NCBI GenBank assembly: GCA_910577165.1
Contig: CAJTLX010000011.1
Location: forward strand, 3,232 to 67,231
DNA from: an uncultured Lachnospiraceae bacterium
GTDB lineage: Bacteria; Bacillota; Clostridia; Lachnospirales; Lachnospiraceae
Reading direction: 5' to 3'
Length of the DNA: 64,000 nucleotides
The position numbers were made by a program, and so were the translations under genes. This document shows positions 1 to 9,096 of the stretch, piece by piece. The notes beneath the pieces are model-generated. The model made no database searches. It saw only the letters and a list, made by a program, of their open reading frames with translations, and was not told where the DNA came from. The stretch's first letter is position 1, and each line of letters opens with the position of its first letter.

Positions 1-162
1 ACTCCCAAGCAAATGCTCATCCATCAATACTTCCACAATCGCGTTGCTGCTCTGAGAGGATTCCACAGCCGTCTTTGCCGAGAAAGAAAAGATCACCCCC
101 ATAAATAGAAGCATTGGTAGTACCGACCAGATTTTTCTTTGAAAAAGTAATTTTCTTTTCAT
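1..162 (-). CDS. VanZ-like membrane protein, N-terminal part only
   Basis: Reading leftward from ATG at 162, an open frame runs off the left edge and gives 54 residues. A basic start (MKRKLLFQRK) is followed by one hydrophobic segment at about residues 12-28, then the stretch MGVIFSFSAKTAVESSQSS. The pattern IFSFSA...SS is typical of the first helix and loop of VanZ-family proteins, small membrane proteins of mostly unknown function that include a teicoplanin-resistance member. A TGA in frame shortly upstream fixes the ATG as the first possible start. The gene is divergent from the yigZ-like gene at 300. The family call rests on the N-terminus only. Confidence 0.6.
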   Translation of the reverse strand, partial: MKRKLLFQRKIWSVLPMLLFMGVIFSFSAKTAVESSQSSNAIVEVLMDEHLLGS

Positions 163-178
163 CTCCTTGCACCTTCAC

Positions 179-207
179 TTGCATATATTCCATATTTTTG
201 GTATAAT
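179..207 (+). promoter_or_regulatory. Sigma-A-type promoter for the yigZ-like gene
   Basis: TTGCAT at 179-184, a 17-bp spacer, and TATAAT at 202-207. It lies 93 bp upstream of the chosen ATG at 300. Confidence 0.7.
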
Positions 208-299
208 TAGGGAACTTCCTCTATTTTGAAAGCAATTTAATAGTAACGAAAACTCTGCCTTTTGTCAAGAAAACTTATTTGCACCAAAGGAGAAATATT

Positions 300-944
300 A
301 TGTCAACTGCTATCTGCCGCGCCGTAAAAATTGGCGGCTGCGGCGAAATCACAGAAAAAAAATCGCGTTTTATCGCTACGGTACACCCTGTCCGCTCAGA
401 GGAGGAGGCACTCCTTTTTCTTGAGCAGACAAGAAAAAAATACTGGGATGCCAAACACAACTGTTTTGCCTATGTGATCGGAGAACAAAATGAAGTCACG
501 CGCTGCAGTGACGATGGCGAACCTTCAAAAACCGCGGGCAGACCGATGCTTGATGTGCTGCTCTCGGAAGGGATTCACGATGCCATCGCCATTGTGACAC
601 GCTATTTTGGCGGGGTGCTGCTCGGCACGGGCGGACTTGTCCGCGCTTATCAGGCAGCAGTAAAAGCGGGACTTTCTGCCTGCACACTCGTCACCAGACG
701 CTTTGGCAAAATGCTTGTTGTCACCACAGATTATCAGGGGTTTGGAAAATTACAGTATATCACCGCCTCCGAGCATATTTCAATGCTTGACACAGAATAT
801 ACGAATGCAGTTACGGTTACACTTTTTGTAACGGCGGACAAGGAGGAAATTTTTAGAAAAAAACTAACCCAGGCAACCAATGGCAAAGCAGTGATCCTAA
901 CAAAGGAGGAAGGTTTTTTCGATCTGCCCGAAGAAGAACTTTAG
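300..944 (+). CDS. yigZ: YigZ/IMPACT family protein
   Basis: 214 residues. The first half carries the UPF0029/IMPACT signature: EKKSRFIATVHPV near the start, then DDGEPSKTAGRPML and a glycine-rich YFGGVLLGTGGLVRAY stretch. The second half is the small ferredoxin-like DUF1949 domain. Family members occur across bacteria and eukaryotes; their biochemical role is not settled. The ATG at 300 is preceded by AAAGGAG with 7 bp spacing, better than the in-frame ATG at 279. A sigma-A-type promoter lies at 179-207. Family assignment is secure; function is not. Confidence 0.9.
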   Translation: MSTAICRAVKIGGCGEITEKKSRFIATVHPVRSEEEALLFLEQTRKKYWDAKHNCFAYVIGEQNEVTRCSDDGEPSKTAGRPMLDVLLSEGIHDAIAIVTRYFGGVLLGTGGLVRAYQAAVKAGLSACTLVTRRFGKMLVVTTDYQGFGKLQYITASEHISMLDTEYTNAVTVTLFVTADKEEIFRKKLTQATNGKAVILTKEEGFFDLPEEEL

Positions 945-977
945 CACACCGCAAGAAAATTGTCACAAAGTCTTTAT

Positions 978-1006
978 TTGCCAAAGATAACAGACTGTGC
1001 TATACT
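978..1006 (+). promoter_or_regulatory. Sigma-A-type promoter for the class A PBP gene
   Basis: TTGCCA at 978-983, a 17-bp spacer, and TATACT at 1001-1006, about 40 bp upstream of the PBP start at 1048. Confidence 0.75.
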
Positions 1007-1047
1007 AAGGAAGATTGTATCACTGATAATCAGAAAAGAGGGAATTT

Positions 1048-4005
1048 ATGGATTTTAGCAAAAAAGGGATTATAAAAAGGCAGCATCAGATCAAATCCTG
1101 GGCAAAGCGTCTTGTCTCAAAATCGCGGGTGTTTTCCTTTCGCCTTGCTCTGCTTACGTTTATCGCGCTTGGCATCTTCGTCTGCATCACGATCTTTGCG
1201 GCGGCAAAGGCGATGATTGACGACGCGCCCGAACTTTCTCAGATCAATATTGACCCGGAGAAATTTACAACTCATATTTATTACAGCGATGGTTCTGTTT
1301 CCGGGACAGTGGTTGGCGCGGAATCCAACCGTATCCTGGTCACTTCCGATCAGATCCCTAAAATGGTAAAGGATTGTTTTGTTGCCATCGAGGACAAGCG
1401 TTTCTACGAACATGACGGCATTGACCTGCCGGGTATTGCGCGCGCGGGCTACTCCGGCATCAAGTCCTTTCTCAACAAGAGCGGAGGGCTATTAGATTAC
1501 GGCGCAAGTACCATCACACAGCAGCTTTTAAAGATCCGCGTCTTTGACTACGGCAATGAGCCGAAAGCGATCGACAAGATCACGCGCAAAGTGCAGGAAC
1601 AGTACCTTGCAATTCAGCTTGAGGACGCTTACACTAAGGATGAGATCTTAGTTGCCTACATGAACAATATCAACCTTGGCAACCGCTCTTTTGGCGTGCA
1701 GATGGCAGCACTCAATTATTTCGGAAAAAACGTCTGGGATCTAACGCTTTCTGAAGCCGCCGTGATCGCTGCGATCGCACTCTCTCCGGTGCGCCAGAAC
1801 CCGATCAATTTCCCGGAGGAGAATGCCAAACGCCGCCAGAGCTGCTTAGATACCATGCTTGAATTGGAATTTTGTACGCCGGAACAGTACGATGAAGCAG
1901 TCAATGACGAAGTTTATGCCCGCATCAAAAACTATGCCTATGAAAACAATGAGGAAACTTACTACTCCTATTTTAACGATGCGGTGATCCGCCAGGTGCT
2001 AAACGACTTAATTGACATTGGCTACTCTGCTGAGAAAGCGGAGGACTTGCTCTACAGCGGCGGTCTGGATATTTTCACCACGCAGGACAAAGAGATTCAG
2101 GCTGTGGTGGACTCTGTGTACTGCAACGAAGAAAATTTTCCTGCCATGGGCAACGAGGGCGGATCATTTTACGAGCTTACACAGGATTATTCAGTTTCCA
2201 TTTTAAGGGCGGATGAGACACCAGATCATTTTCAGCTCTCCCATGTTTTAGCCTACTATAAAGACTACAATGATTCGGACTTAAAATTTTATCACGAATA
2301 TTACCGGAACAACCATCGCGGAATCAGCCGTTACACAACCGATCCTGATCTGTTAAATGAAATGCTCGATAAATTTATTGCCGCGATGATGGAGGAGGGG
2401 GACTCAATCTTGGCGGAACGTCCGCGCATCTACACCTTGCAGCCGCAGTCTTCCTTTACGGTGATTGACCAGAAAACCGGCTATGTTATGGCACTCTATG
2501 GGGGGCGCGGCGAAAAGATCGGGAGTTTAACATTAAACCGCGCGACTAGCACACTGCGCCAGGTTGGCTCCACATTCAAGGTTCTCGCCTCCTTCCTCCC
2601 GGCACTTGACACGGCGGGGATGACACTCGCCTCTGTGGCGGATGATGCGGAATACCATTATCCCGGCACCAACACAAAAGTAGACAACTGGAACGGCGAA
2701 GTCTACGAGGGACTGACCCCAATCAGACGCGCCATTTACCGCTCGATGAATATTGTCGCCTGCCGCGTGATGGAACAGGTAACCCCGCAGGTGGCGTTCG
2801 ATTACCTCAAAAAATTAGGGTTTACTACTCTTGTAGAATCTCAGACAGGTGAGAATGGTAAAGTTTACAGTGATATCGGTATTCCGTTAGCCCTTGGCGG
2901 AATTACCAACGGCGTGACCAATCTTGAGTTAACTGCCGCCTATGCAACGATCGCCAACAATGGAATTTACAATCGTCCGGTGCTTTATACAAAAGTACTT
3001 GACCATAATGGAAAAGTACTTTTGTCCAATGACTCTGCCTCCACACAGGTGATCAAGACTTCGACCTCCTACCTTTTAACCAATGCGATGTGCGATACTA
3101 CCACGATTGGTACCGGAACAAACATGGCATTTAAACAAGGGGAGATAAATGACTATATCACTGCCTATGCAAAGCGCAAATTTGGGATTATATCGGATGA
3201 AGATGCCTCCTCAAACGAGGATTACAAGACCTATGTAAGTGACTTAAAAAGCAAAGTCTCCGGGATGCCGATCGCTGGAAAAACAGGTTCCTCCCACTAT
3301 ACTGACCTGTGGTTTGTCGGGTACTCTCCATATTATACTGCTGCCGTATGGACGGGATTTGACAATAATGTAAAACAGATCAACCGAAATTACCACCAGC
3401 ATATGTGGCGCAAAATTATGGAGCAGATCCATGTGGTAAAGGAGAAAGAAGCGGTTAGCTTCCCTGTTCCGGACTCCATTATTTCCGCGACTATCTGCAC
3501 AAAATGCGGTAATCTGGCAGTTACTGGACTCTGCGATCAGGTCAATTGTGTAAAGACAGAGATTTTTGCCAAGGGCACAGTGCCAAATGTCAAGTGTACC
3601 TGCCATGTCAAAGCTTCGGTGTGCAGTGTCTCCGGTCAGTTAGCAAGTGTATATTGCCCGCCGGAAACGACCTCGGAGAAAGTTTTCCTAATAAAAGAGG
3701 AAACTTCCCCGACCTATGACACGCCAAATCTTTTGCCAACCGGGGAGGATGCTGTTACCTGTACGATCCACACCGCAGAAAGCATTCTTCCGCCAGAGCC
3801 GGATGAACCACAAGATCCAAGCAATCCGGATGATGATGGCGATCTGGATATACCGTTGCCGCCACCGCCTGGGGAACCGGATATTCCGACTCCTTCCAAA
3901 AAGCCAACACCAACGCCAACACCGACCCCTTCTGAGGAGGAGGGAGACGAACCGGAGGAGGATGAACCAGGAGAGGATGACTACGAAGATGAATGGATTG
4001 ACTAA
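1048..4005 (+). CDS. Class A penicillin-binding protein (transglycosylase/transpeptidase)
   Basis: 985 residues, polymerising and crosslinking peptidoglycan at the outer face of the membrane. A basic N-terminus leads into one membrane segment (about 31-54). The GT51 transglycosylase has EDKRFYEHDGID at 115-126 with Glu115 as the expected catalytic acid, and GASTITQQL at 152-160. The transpeptidase has STFK at 508-511 (nucleophile Ser508), SMN at 566-568 and KTG at 745-747. After residue 800 there are several Cys-rich turns, then a long Pro-, Asp- and Glu-rich tail including a PTPTPTP run and an acidic end. The tail is probably a flexible surface extension. The start has GAGGG a few bases upstream. 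The gene is monocistronic: own promoter, and a strong hairpin after it. Confidence 0.95.
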   Translation: MDFSKKGIIKRQHQIKSWAKRLVSKSRVFSFRLALLTFIALGIFVCITIFAAAKAMIDDAPELSQINIDPEKFTTHIYYSDGSVSGTVVGAESNRILVTSDQIPKMVKDCFVAIEDKRFYEHDGIDLPGIARAGYSGIKSFLNKSGGLLDYGASTITQQLLKIRVFDYGNEPKAIDKITRKVQEQYLAIQLEDAYTKDEILVAYMNNINLGNRSFGVQMAALNYFGKNVWDLTLSEAAVIAAIALSPVRQNPINFPEENAKRRQSCLDTMLELEFCTPEQYDEAVNDEVYARIKNYAYENNEETYYSYFNDAVIRQVLNDLIDIGYSAEKAEDLLYSGGLDIFTTQDKEIQAVVDSVYCNEENFPAMGNEGGSFYELTQDYSVSILRADETPDHFQLSHVLAYYKDYNDSDLKFYHEYYRNNHRGISRYTTDPDLLNEMLDKFIAAMMEEGDSILAERPRIYTLQPQSSFTVIDQKTGYVMALYGGRGEKIGSLTLNRATSTLRQVGSTFKVLASFLPALDTAGMTLASVADDAEYHYPGTNTKVDNWNGEVYEGLTPIRRAIYRSMNIVACRVMEQVTPQVAFDYLKKLGFTTLVESQTGENGKVYSDIGIPLALGGITNGVTNLELTAAYATIANNGIYNRPVLYTKVLDHNGKVLLSNDSASTQVIKTSTSYLLTNAMCDTTTIGTGTNMAFKQGEINDYITAYAKRKFGIISDEDASSNEDYKTYVSDLKSKVSGMPIAGKTGSSHYTDLWFVGYSPYYTAAVWTGFDNNVKQINRNYHQHMWRKIMEQIHVVKEKEAVSFPVPDSIISATICTKCGNLAVTGLCDQVNCVKTEIFAKGTVPNVKCTCHVKASVCSVSGQLASVYCPPETTSEKVFLIKEETSPTYDTPNLLPTGEDAVTCTIHTAESILPPEPDEPQDPSNPDDDGDLDIPLPPPPGEPDIPTPSKKPTPTPTPTPSEEEGDEPEEDEPGEDDYEDEWID

Positions 4006-4031
4006 AATTTAGATCGGTAAATTTAAGTAAG

Positions 4032-4077
4032 AAAAACCGAAGGAAGAGAATCTTACCTCTCTTCCTTCGGTTTTTTT
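4032..4077. terminator. Bidirectional intrinsic terminator
   Basis: A 12-bp stem, CCGAAGGAAGAG at 4037-4048 with CTCTTCCTTCGG at 4059-4070, is flanked by an A-run on the left and T7 on the right. It can terminate the PBP gene (+) and spoVAE (-). Confidence 0.9.
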
Positions 4078-4113
4078 GCCAAAAACTTTTCTTCTGCCCG
4101 ATCTATGCTTTTT

Positions 4114-4473
4114 TTACGGAAGTTTTGGTTTTGATTTAAACACCAACGCCGCTAAATATCCCATTAATAATGCCCCGGAAATTCCAACGGCTGTCTCTGA
4201 GAGCCCTCCTTTAAACAATCCTAAAAATCCATCCTGATCTATGGCCTTTTTTACTCCCTGAAACAACATATTTCCAAACCCGGCAAGCGGGACAGTTGCT
4301 CCTGCTCCCGCCCACTCTGCAAAGGGCTTATACACTCCCACAGCTCCCAAAATCGCGCCCAGACAGACGAGCATCACCATAATTCTGCCAGGGAGCAGTT
4401 TGGTAATATCCATCAAGATCTGCACCAGCGCGCAGATCGCTCCACCCACCAAAAATGCAATTAGATAATCCAT
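4114..4473 (-). CDS. spoVAE: Stage V sporulation protein AE
   Basis: 119 residues, almost all hydrophobic, in four membrane helices with conserved Gly/Pro turns (ALVQILMDITKLLPGRIMV, ATVPLAGFGNMLFQG). This matches the short SpoVAE form (SpoVAEb). SpoVA proteins form the inner-spore-membrane channel that moves calcium-dipicolinate during spore formation and germination. It lies 18 bp after spoVAD in the same direction, so the two are probably co-transcribed in the forespore. GGGGA sits just before the ATG. Confidence 0.93.
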   Translation of the reverse strand: MDYLIAFLVGGAICALVQILMDITKLLPGRIMVMLVCLGAILGAVGVYKPFAEWAGAGATVPLAGFGNMLFQGVKKAIDQDGFLGLFKGGLSETAVGISGALLMGYLAALVFKSKPKLP

Positions 4474-4491
4474 TTTCTTCCCCTATCCTTT

Positions 4492-5526
4492 CTATTTTCC
4501 ACAATATTCAAACACCACCGCATGGGCGATCCCCGGCACACTGTTGCCCTCGTTAAAGCTGACGGTAGAAAGCAACGCGCCCGTCGGCACAAAAAGCACG
4601 CGCTGGAACACCCCTTCCGAAATTTTCTTTAACAGATATCCCGTCAGCGTGATCGCAGAACACCCACATCCGCTTCCGCCCGCATCCGTCTTCTGTCTTG
4701 CCGCGTCAAAGATCTCGATTCCGCAGTCCATATGCTGTGCCGTGATATCAAATCCCTTCTCCTGCAAAAGTGCCAAAAGGATCTCCTTTCCCACCACGCC
4801 AAGATCGCCGGTCACAATCCGGTCATAGTAATCCGGCTGCAAATGAAAATCGTCCAGATGACAGGAGATGGTATCACACGCCGCCGGTGCCATACACGCG
4901 CCCATATTCATTGAATCCTTTATCCCATAATCGATAACGCGCCCCATCGTAGCACCGGAAAGCCGCACATTATATTTTCCCTTTGTGGAGGAAAGCACTA
5001 CTGCACCACTCCCCGTCACCGTCCAGGTCGCCGCCATAGGCCGCTGATTTCCATAGGCAAGAGGAAAACGAAATTGTTTCTCCGCCCCCGCAAAATGACT
5101 TGACGTAATGGTTAAGGCATGATTTGTATATTCCCCGTCCACAAGGACCGCCCCGGCAAGTAGGGACTCTCCCATTGTCGAACATGCACCGTAAAGTCCG
5201 AGCAGCGGGATGGAAAGTTTTTCCACGCCAAACGTCGTCGCAATCAGCTGTCCAAGAAGATCTCCGCCCGCCATATAGCGAATCTTGTCGGGGGAGAGAT
5301 TCGCATCGCCAATCGCGTGCTTTGCCGCTTCAAGTTGCATATTGCTTTCTGCTTCCTCCCAGGTCTTCCCGCCAAACATATCATCTTTCCCGATAATATC
5401 AAAATACGCGCCGAGCGGTCCTTCACTTTCAAGCTTTCCGGCCACACTTGCCATACCACTGACATAGACTCCACGGTCAAACGAAAAACTTTGCCTGCCG
5501 GGTGATTTTTTCTGTTGTTGTTCCAT
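4492..5526 (-). CDS. spoVAD: Stage V sporulation protein AD
   Basis: 344 residues with the thiolase-like fold of SpoVAD, the dipicolinate-binding component of the spore SpoVA channel. Visible family stretches are FSFDRGVYVSGMASV near the N-terminus, LYGACSTMGESLLAG in the middle and DAGGSGCGCSA late. The Cys in GACST occupies the thiolase nucleophile region but is not known to be catalytic in SpoVAD. AAAGGAG lies 9 bp before the ATG. No spoVAC is adjacent: the next gene upstream is a divergent yihY-like gene. A GTATA...GGGGATTTTA stretch upstream loosely resembles a forespore sigma promoter, but I do not call it. Confidence 0.95.
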   Translation of the reverse strand: MEQQQKKSPGRQSFSFDRGVYVSGMASVAGKLESEGPLGAYFDIIGKDDMFGGKTWEEAESNMQLEAAKHAIGDANLSPDKIRYMAGGDLLGQLIATTFGVEKLSIPLLGLYGACSTMGESLLAGAVLVDGEYTNHALTITSSHFAGAEKQFRFPLAYGNQRPMAATWTVTGSGAVVLSSTKGKYNVRLSGATMGRVIDYGIKDSMNMGACMAPAACDTISCHLDDFHLQPDYYDRIVTGDLGVVGKEILLALLQEKGFDITAQHMDCGIEIFDAARQKTDAGGSGCGCSAITLTGYLLKKISEGVFQRVLFVPTGALLSTVSFNEGNSVPGIAHAVVFEYCGK

Positions 5527-5697
5527 GCCGCTTTACTCCTTTCCTTCTAAAACGCAAGTATTTTGTTCGTTTCCTATAAAATCCCCGCTTTTTCGCAATT
5601 TATACGAACCAGAGTTTTCGCAGAAAAAAAAGAGTGCTGTACTTTTCCTAAATTTTCTGGTAAAATAACAGGAAAACACAAGAAGGAGAAAGCACCT

Positions 5698-6597
5698 ATG
5701 ATCCGTTCCCTGATCCGTCTAATCAACGCCTTTTCCAAAAAATTAAGCGAGGACAATGTCACAGCGTTTTCTGCACAGGCGGCATTTTTTATGATTATCT
5801 CTTTTTTTCCGTTCGCCATGTTTTTGTTGACACTGCTTAACTACCTGCCCTTTTCCAAGCCGGATCTGCTCGCCGCAACAGAGTCCGTTTTTCCGCAGGC
5901 CGTATCCTCCTACATATCCGATATCCTGGATGAACTTTTGGAAAAATCAAATGGCACTGTACTCTCCCTTACGGTGATCGCGACACTCTGGACATCTTCA
6001 AAAGGGTTTTATGCGATCGTACACGGGTTAGACGCGATTTACCATTCCAACGGCAAGCGCAATTATTTTCTGACCCGCCTGCTCGCCGCACTCTATACAT
6101 TGCTTTTTGCGGTGCTTATCGTCGCGGTAATTTTTATCTTTATCTTCGGCAACCAGATCTATTTGTGGAGTTTAGAACATGTGCCGATCCTGTCGGAGAT
6201 GGCACTCCTAATTATCAGTGTGCGTACATTAGTCGGCTTCTGCCTGATGATTTTGTTTTTTACGCTGGTCTACATCACAATGCCGAACCGCAAGTCCTCC
6301 TTTTTCGCAGAGCTTCCCGGTGCGATTCTGGCCTCGGCGGGCTGGATTGGGTTCTCCTACCTCTTTTCGTTTTACATCGATAATTTTAGCAATTACTCCG
6401 CGACTTACGGCAGTTTAACCGCCGTTGTCCTCTGTATGCTCTGGTTTTATTCCTGTATGTACATTATGTTTATCGGCGCGGAACTTAACCAGATATTGGC
6501 GAACCCTGTAATTCACAAGGCGTTTCACAAACTGCGTGAAAATCGACAGGCGCGCAAAAAAGAAAGGGAATCCCTATCAGATTCCCATAAAAAATAA
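5698..6597 (+). CDS. YihY/BrkB family membrane protein
   Basis: 299 residues with six hydrophobic segments. Family-typical stretches are DNVTAFSAQAAFFMIISFFPF, WTSSKGFYAIVHGLDAIY and the C-terminal FIGAELNQIL. The family is broad and often called ribonuclease BN by old mistake; it is an integral membrane protein of uncertain, possibly transport, function. The ATG at 5698 has AAGGAG 8 bp upstream and is preferred over an in-frame ATG 45 codons earlier, where the translation is not family-like. A TAAAAT about 37 bp upstream may be the -10. Confidence 0.92.
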   Translation: MIRSLIRLINAFSKKLSEDNVTAFSAQAAFFMIISFFPFAMFLLTLLNYLPFSKPDLLAATESVFPQAVSSYISDILDELLEKSNGTVLSLTVIATLWTSSKGFYAIVHGLDAIYHSNGKRNYFLTRLLAALYTLLFAVLIVAVIFIFIFGNQIYLWSLEHVPILSEMALLIISVRTLVGFCLMILFFTLVYITMPNRKSSFFAELPGAILASAGWIGFSYLFSFYIDNFSNYSATYGSLTAVVLCMLWFYSCMYIMFIGAELNQILANPVIHKAFHKLRENRQARKKERESLSDSHKK

Positions 6598-6609
6598 AAT
6601 ATTTTTATA

Positions 6610-8994
6610 CTAATACAAGAATATCAATTCCGTCCCCGTATAATAGTGGGCAAGGATCTCCTCATAATTTTTTCCTGATTCCACCATGCCCTTTACTCCG
6701 TTTTGGCTCATGCCGGTTCCGTGTCCGTAGCCGCCACCCGAAAGTGTAAGTGCCGTAAGTTTCCCGTCCACCTTTTCCTCATCAATCACAATAAACGCAC
6801 TTGGAAGCAGAGTCATATTCTTTACCTCGCTTCCATCCTTTCGGACAAGCGGGGTTTCCCTTGGCGCAAATGCAGTTCGGATTGCGGTCTGATAGCGGAT
6901 AGGAACGGTTTCTTTTCCCTTCTCCTCCCCATCCGCTCTTGTTCCAGTCACAGAAACTTCCAGGGCAATTCCACTCTTTCCGCGCTCTGTCACCTCCACT
7001 TTTTCTACTGTGTCAAGCCCCGTCGCTTTCTGCAACTGTCTGGTAAACTGTTCTAAGGGCAGTGTGACCTTCCATCGATACCAGGAAAATCCACTGTCAT
7101 AAGTCTTGATCTCCTCCGACAAAATAAATTTGCGAAATTCTTCTTCCACAGAAAAATCCACTTCCTCCTTCTGCTCATTCTGCAAATAACCCGTCAGATA
7201 GGAAAGGGAGGAGGCATTCTCCCACACCTCATGATAACTTGCCGTATGTCCGCAGGAAGTGGAATAATAGTACGCCGTGATCACATCCCCGTCCAGTGCC
7301 GCCACCAGCCCATAAGTTTCTTTTACCGCCAGGATAGAAGCTTCATTTTCCTCCACATTATTGTATACCTGAGAACTAACGCTGTCATCCACATGCGCGC
7401 CATATGAGCGAAATCTGCTTGCCATCAACTGGTTAAACGCATAGCTGCGCGCGCAGACTGCCTGCACTTTAAGAGCCTCGTCCCCGTAGGAGGTCGGCAT
7501 CTCGCTTGGAATGACCGCATAGAGATACTCTTCCATCGAAAGTTCGTTGACCACCAAAAGCCCCTCCTTATCCGCCACAATCTCCATGCAACCGCGATAG
7601 GCTGGTGCGCCGTAAGAACGCTTGACTGAGCGCAGGATAATCTTTCCCTCCCCGCCCACCGTCTCGACACAGACGCGCTCAGTGCTTCCCTTCTCCTTCT
7701 TAAATGTAAGGGAGAATTCTTCTCCCGCCTTGTACTTTTGTACTTTTTCTCCCCTTGTCACTGTAAATTCCCGGTCAGCCGTCAAAACCACACTTTCATG
7801 ATAGTAGGACTTATATCCGCTTGTATTGATCAGAACACGTATTGTATCCGCCTTTAACTTTTCTTTGATCAGCGCGGCACAGACCTTCCCATTTTCCACC
7901 ACAAAATCTGTGATGGAGTAGCCGACCAAAATCCGATTCGTCTTCTCCATCGCCAAATCCCCATAGATCTTGTAGATTCGAAAATCCTCCGAGAGCGGCA
8001 ACCGCCCATAACCCGCCAATTCAATCTCCCTGTCTGAGGTCAGAAGCACTTTTCCCTGCACCACATCCTTTTTTACCGTAATTTGTAATATTTCACCGTT
8101 TCTTACCAAAAAATCACAAACCATATTTTCAAATGCCTGTGCCAACGGAAGGATCGTTTTATACTCCACCTCGTACCCGTGGACAAAAGCCAAAACTTTA
8201 CTCTCCTTTGCCGAGATCACCCACACATTTGGAATCTGCACCTCCTCATTTAACATTTCCCTGATATAGAGCATCTCATCCCCCAGGCAAAGTGCCCGAA
8301 CCACGCGGTCTTTATATTCAGAAACCGTGCGGTGTGCAGGTTTTCCAAAAAGTTTTTCCGCAAGCGGATCTTTTTTGGGATAGACTTCCAAATCTTCGGC
8401 AAAGATCGCGCTGTAATCCTCGCAATTCTCATAGTGGTAGGTATTTCCCCTTGCATCGTAAAGCTTTTTGCCCTCAATCAACAGGACATAACAATCGCGG
8501 TATTCCGGCAGACCCCCCTTCTCCCCCTCAGAAGCTCTTTCTGTTAACATTCCCAATAATTGTTCATAAATAGAAAGAAATTCTGAAAGATAGAGTTCAT
8601 CCGTCTCCTTCACCTGCAAAAGTCGTTCCGGAAGTACAGAAACAATCCCGTGGTAATCTAATTTTGTATGATCGCAAAAGGTATATAAAAAATCGCGAAA
8701 CATTTGGCAAGTAAGATTTTTCTCTTCAAGTTCCTCTTTCGTTTTCTCGGATAACCCCTCCTCCCATCCCGGCGCAAGCTTGGACAAAAGCCATTTTGCC
8801 CTTGCACTCAAAATTCCTTCATTCTCCTCCGGCAACACAAAATCTATCTCTTCCGGCTCTTTCTCCTCTTCTTCTTCCCCACTCTTTTTGCCCCTTCCAA
8901 AAAAATTGTAGAGAAATACGCCGCCCGCCAGCAAAATGCAAAGTGCAATCAGCAAAATATTCTTTATTCGCTCCCGGTTCCCGTTTTCTTTCAT
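6610..8994 (-). CDS. SpoIID/LytB-domain cell-wall protein with large N-terminal extension
   Basis: 794 residues. An N-terminal membrane anchor at about residues 10-28 precedes a Glu/Lys-rich linker, a 350-residue region I cannot assign, and a C-terminal SpoIID domain. The latter shows LSMEEYLYAVIPSEMP, with the Glu expected to be the lytic transglycosylase catalytic residue, then VQAVCARSYAF, YYSTSCGHTA and GGGYGHGTGMSQNG. SpoIID cleaves peptidoglycan strands, classically during engulfment; SpoIID-domain relatives also act in vegetative wall turnover. This protein is over twice the usual SpoIID length, so it is probably not the engulfment protein itself. The ATG has AGGAGG 9 bp upstream. It converges on the yihY-like gene with only 12 bp between. 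Confidence 0.88.
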   Translation of the reverse strand: MKENGNRERIKNILLIALCILLAGGVFLYNFFGRGKKSGEEEEEKEPEEIDFVLPEENEGILSARAKWLLSKLAPGWEEGLSEKTKEELEEKNLTCQMFRDFLYTFCDHTKLDYHGIVSVLPERLLQVKETDELYLSEFLSIYEQLLGMLTERASEGEKGGLPEYRDCYVLLIEGKKLYDARGNTYHYENCEDYSAIFAEDLEVYPKKDPLAEKLFGKPAHRTVSEYKDRVVRALCLGDEMLYIREMLNEEVQIPNVWVISAKESKVLAFVHGYEVEYKTILPLAQAFENMVCDFLVRNGEILQITVKKDVVQGKVLLTSDREIELAGYGRLPLSEDFRIYKIYGDLAMEKTNRILVGYSITDFVVENGKVCAALIKEKLKADTIRVLINTSGYKSYYHESVVLTADREFTVTRGEKVQKYKAGEEFSLTFKKEKGSTERVCVETVGGEGKIILRSVKRSYGAPAYRGCMEIVADKEGLLVVNELSMEEYLYAVIPSEMPTSYGDEALKVQAVCARSYAFNQLMASRFRSYGAHVDDSVSSQVYNNVEENEASILAVKETYGLVAALDGDVITAYYYSTSCGHTASYHEVWENASSLSYLTGYLQNEQKEEVDFSVEEEFRKFILSEEIKTYDSGFSWYRWKVTLPLEQFTRQLQKATGLDTVEKVEVTERGKSGIALEVSVTGTRADGEEKGKETVPIRYQTAIRTAFAPRETPLVRKDGSEVKNMTLLPSAFIVIDEEKVDGKLTALTLSGGGYGHGTGMSQNGVKGMVESGKNYEEILAHYYTGTELIFLY

Positions 8995-9096
8995 TCTGCC
9001 CTTCCTCCTGGTACTTTTTGACTTATTCCAGAGCAAAATTTTCGCGCTCCAGCATAAAAACAAGCCCTTATTTCAGTATATGTGTCATTAAAGAAA

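Noticed and set aside
3890..3930. PTP-coding short repeats in the PBP tail, and similar ones at about 58920-59100, as tandem-repeat or CRISPR-like arrays
   Set aside because: They are low-complexity proline-rich linkers inside coding frames, with no spacer structure.
5540..5600. Forespore sigma-F/G promoter upstream of spoVAD
   Set aside because: A GTATA and a GGGGATTTTA stretch are present, but spacing and -10 bases fit the consensus poorly.
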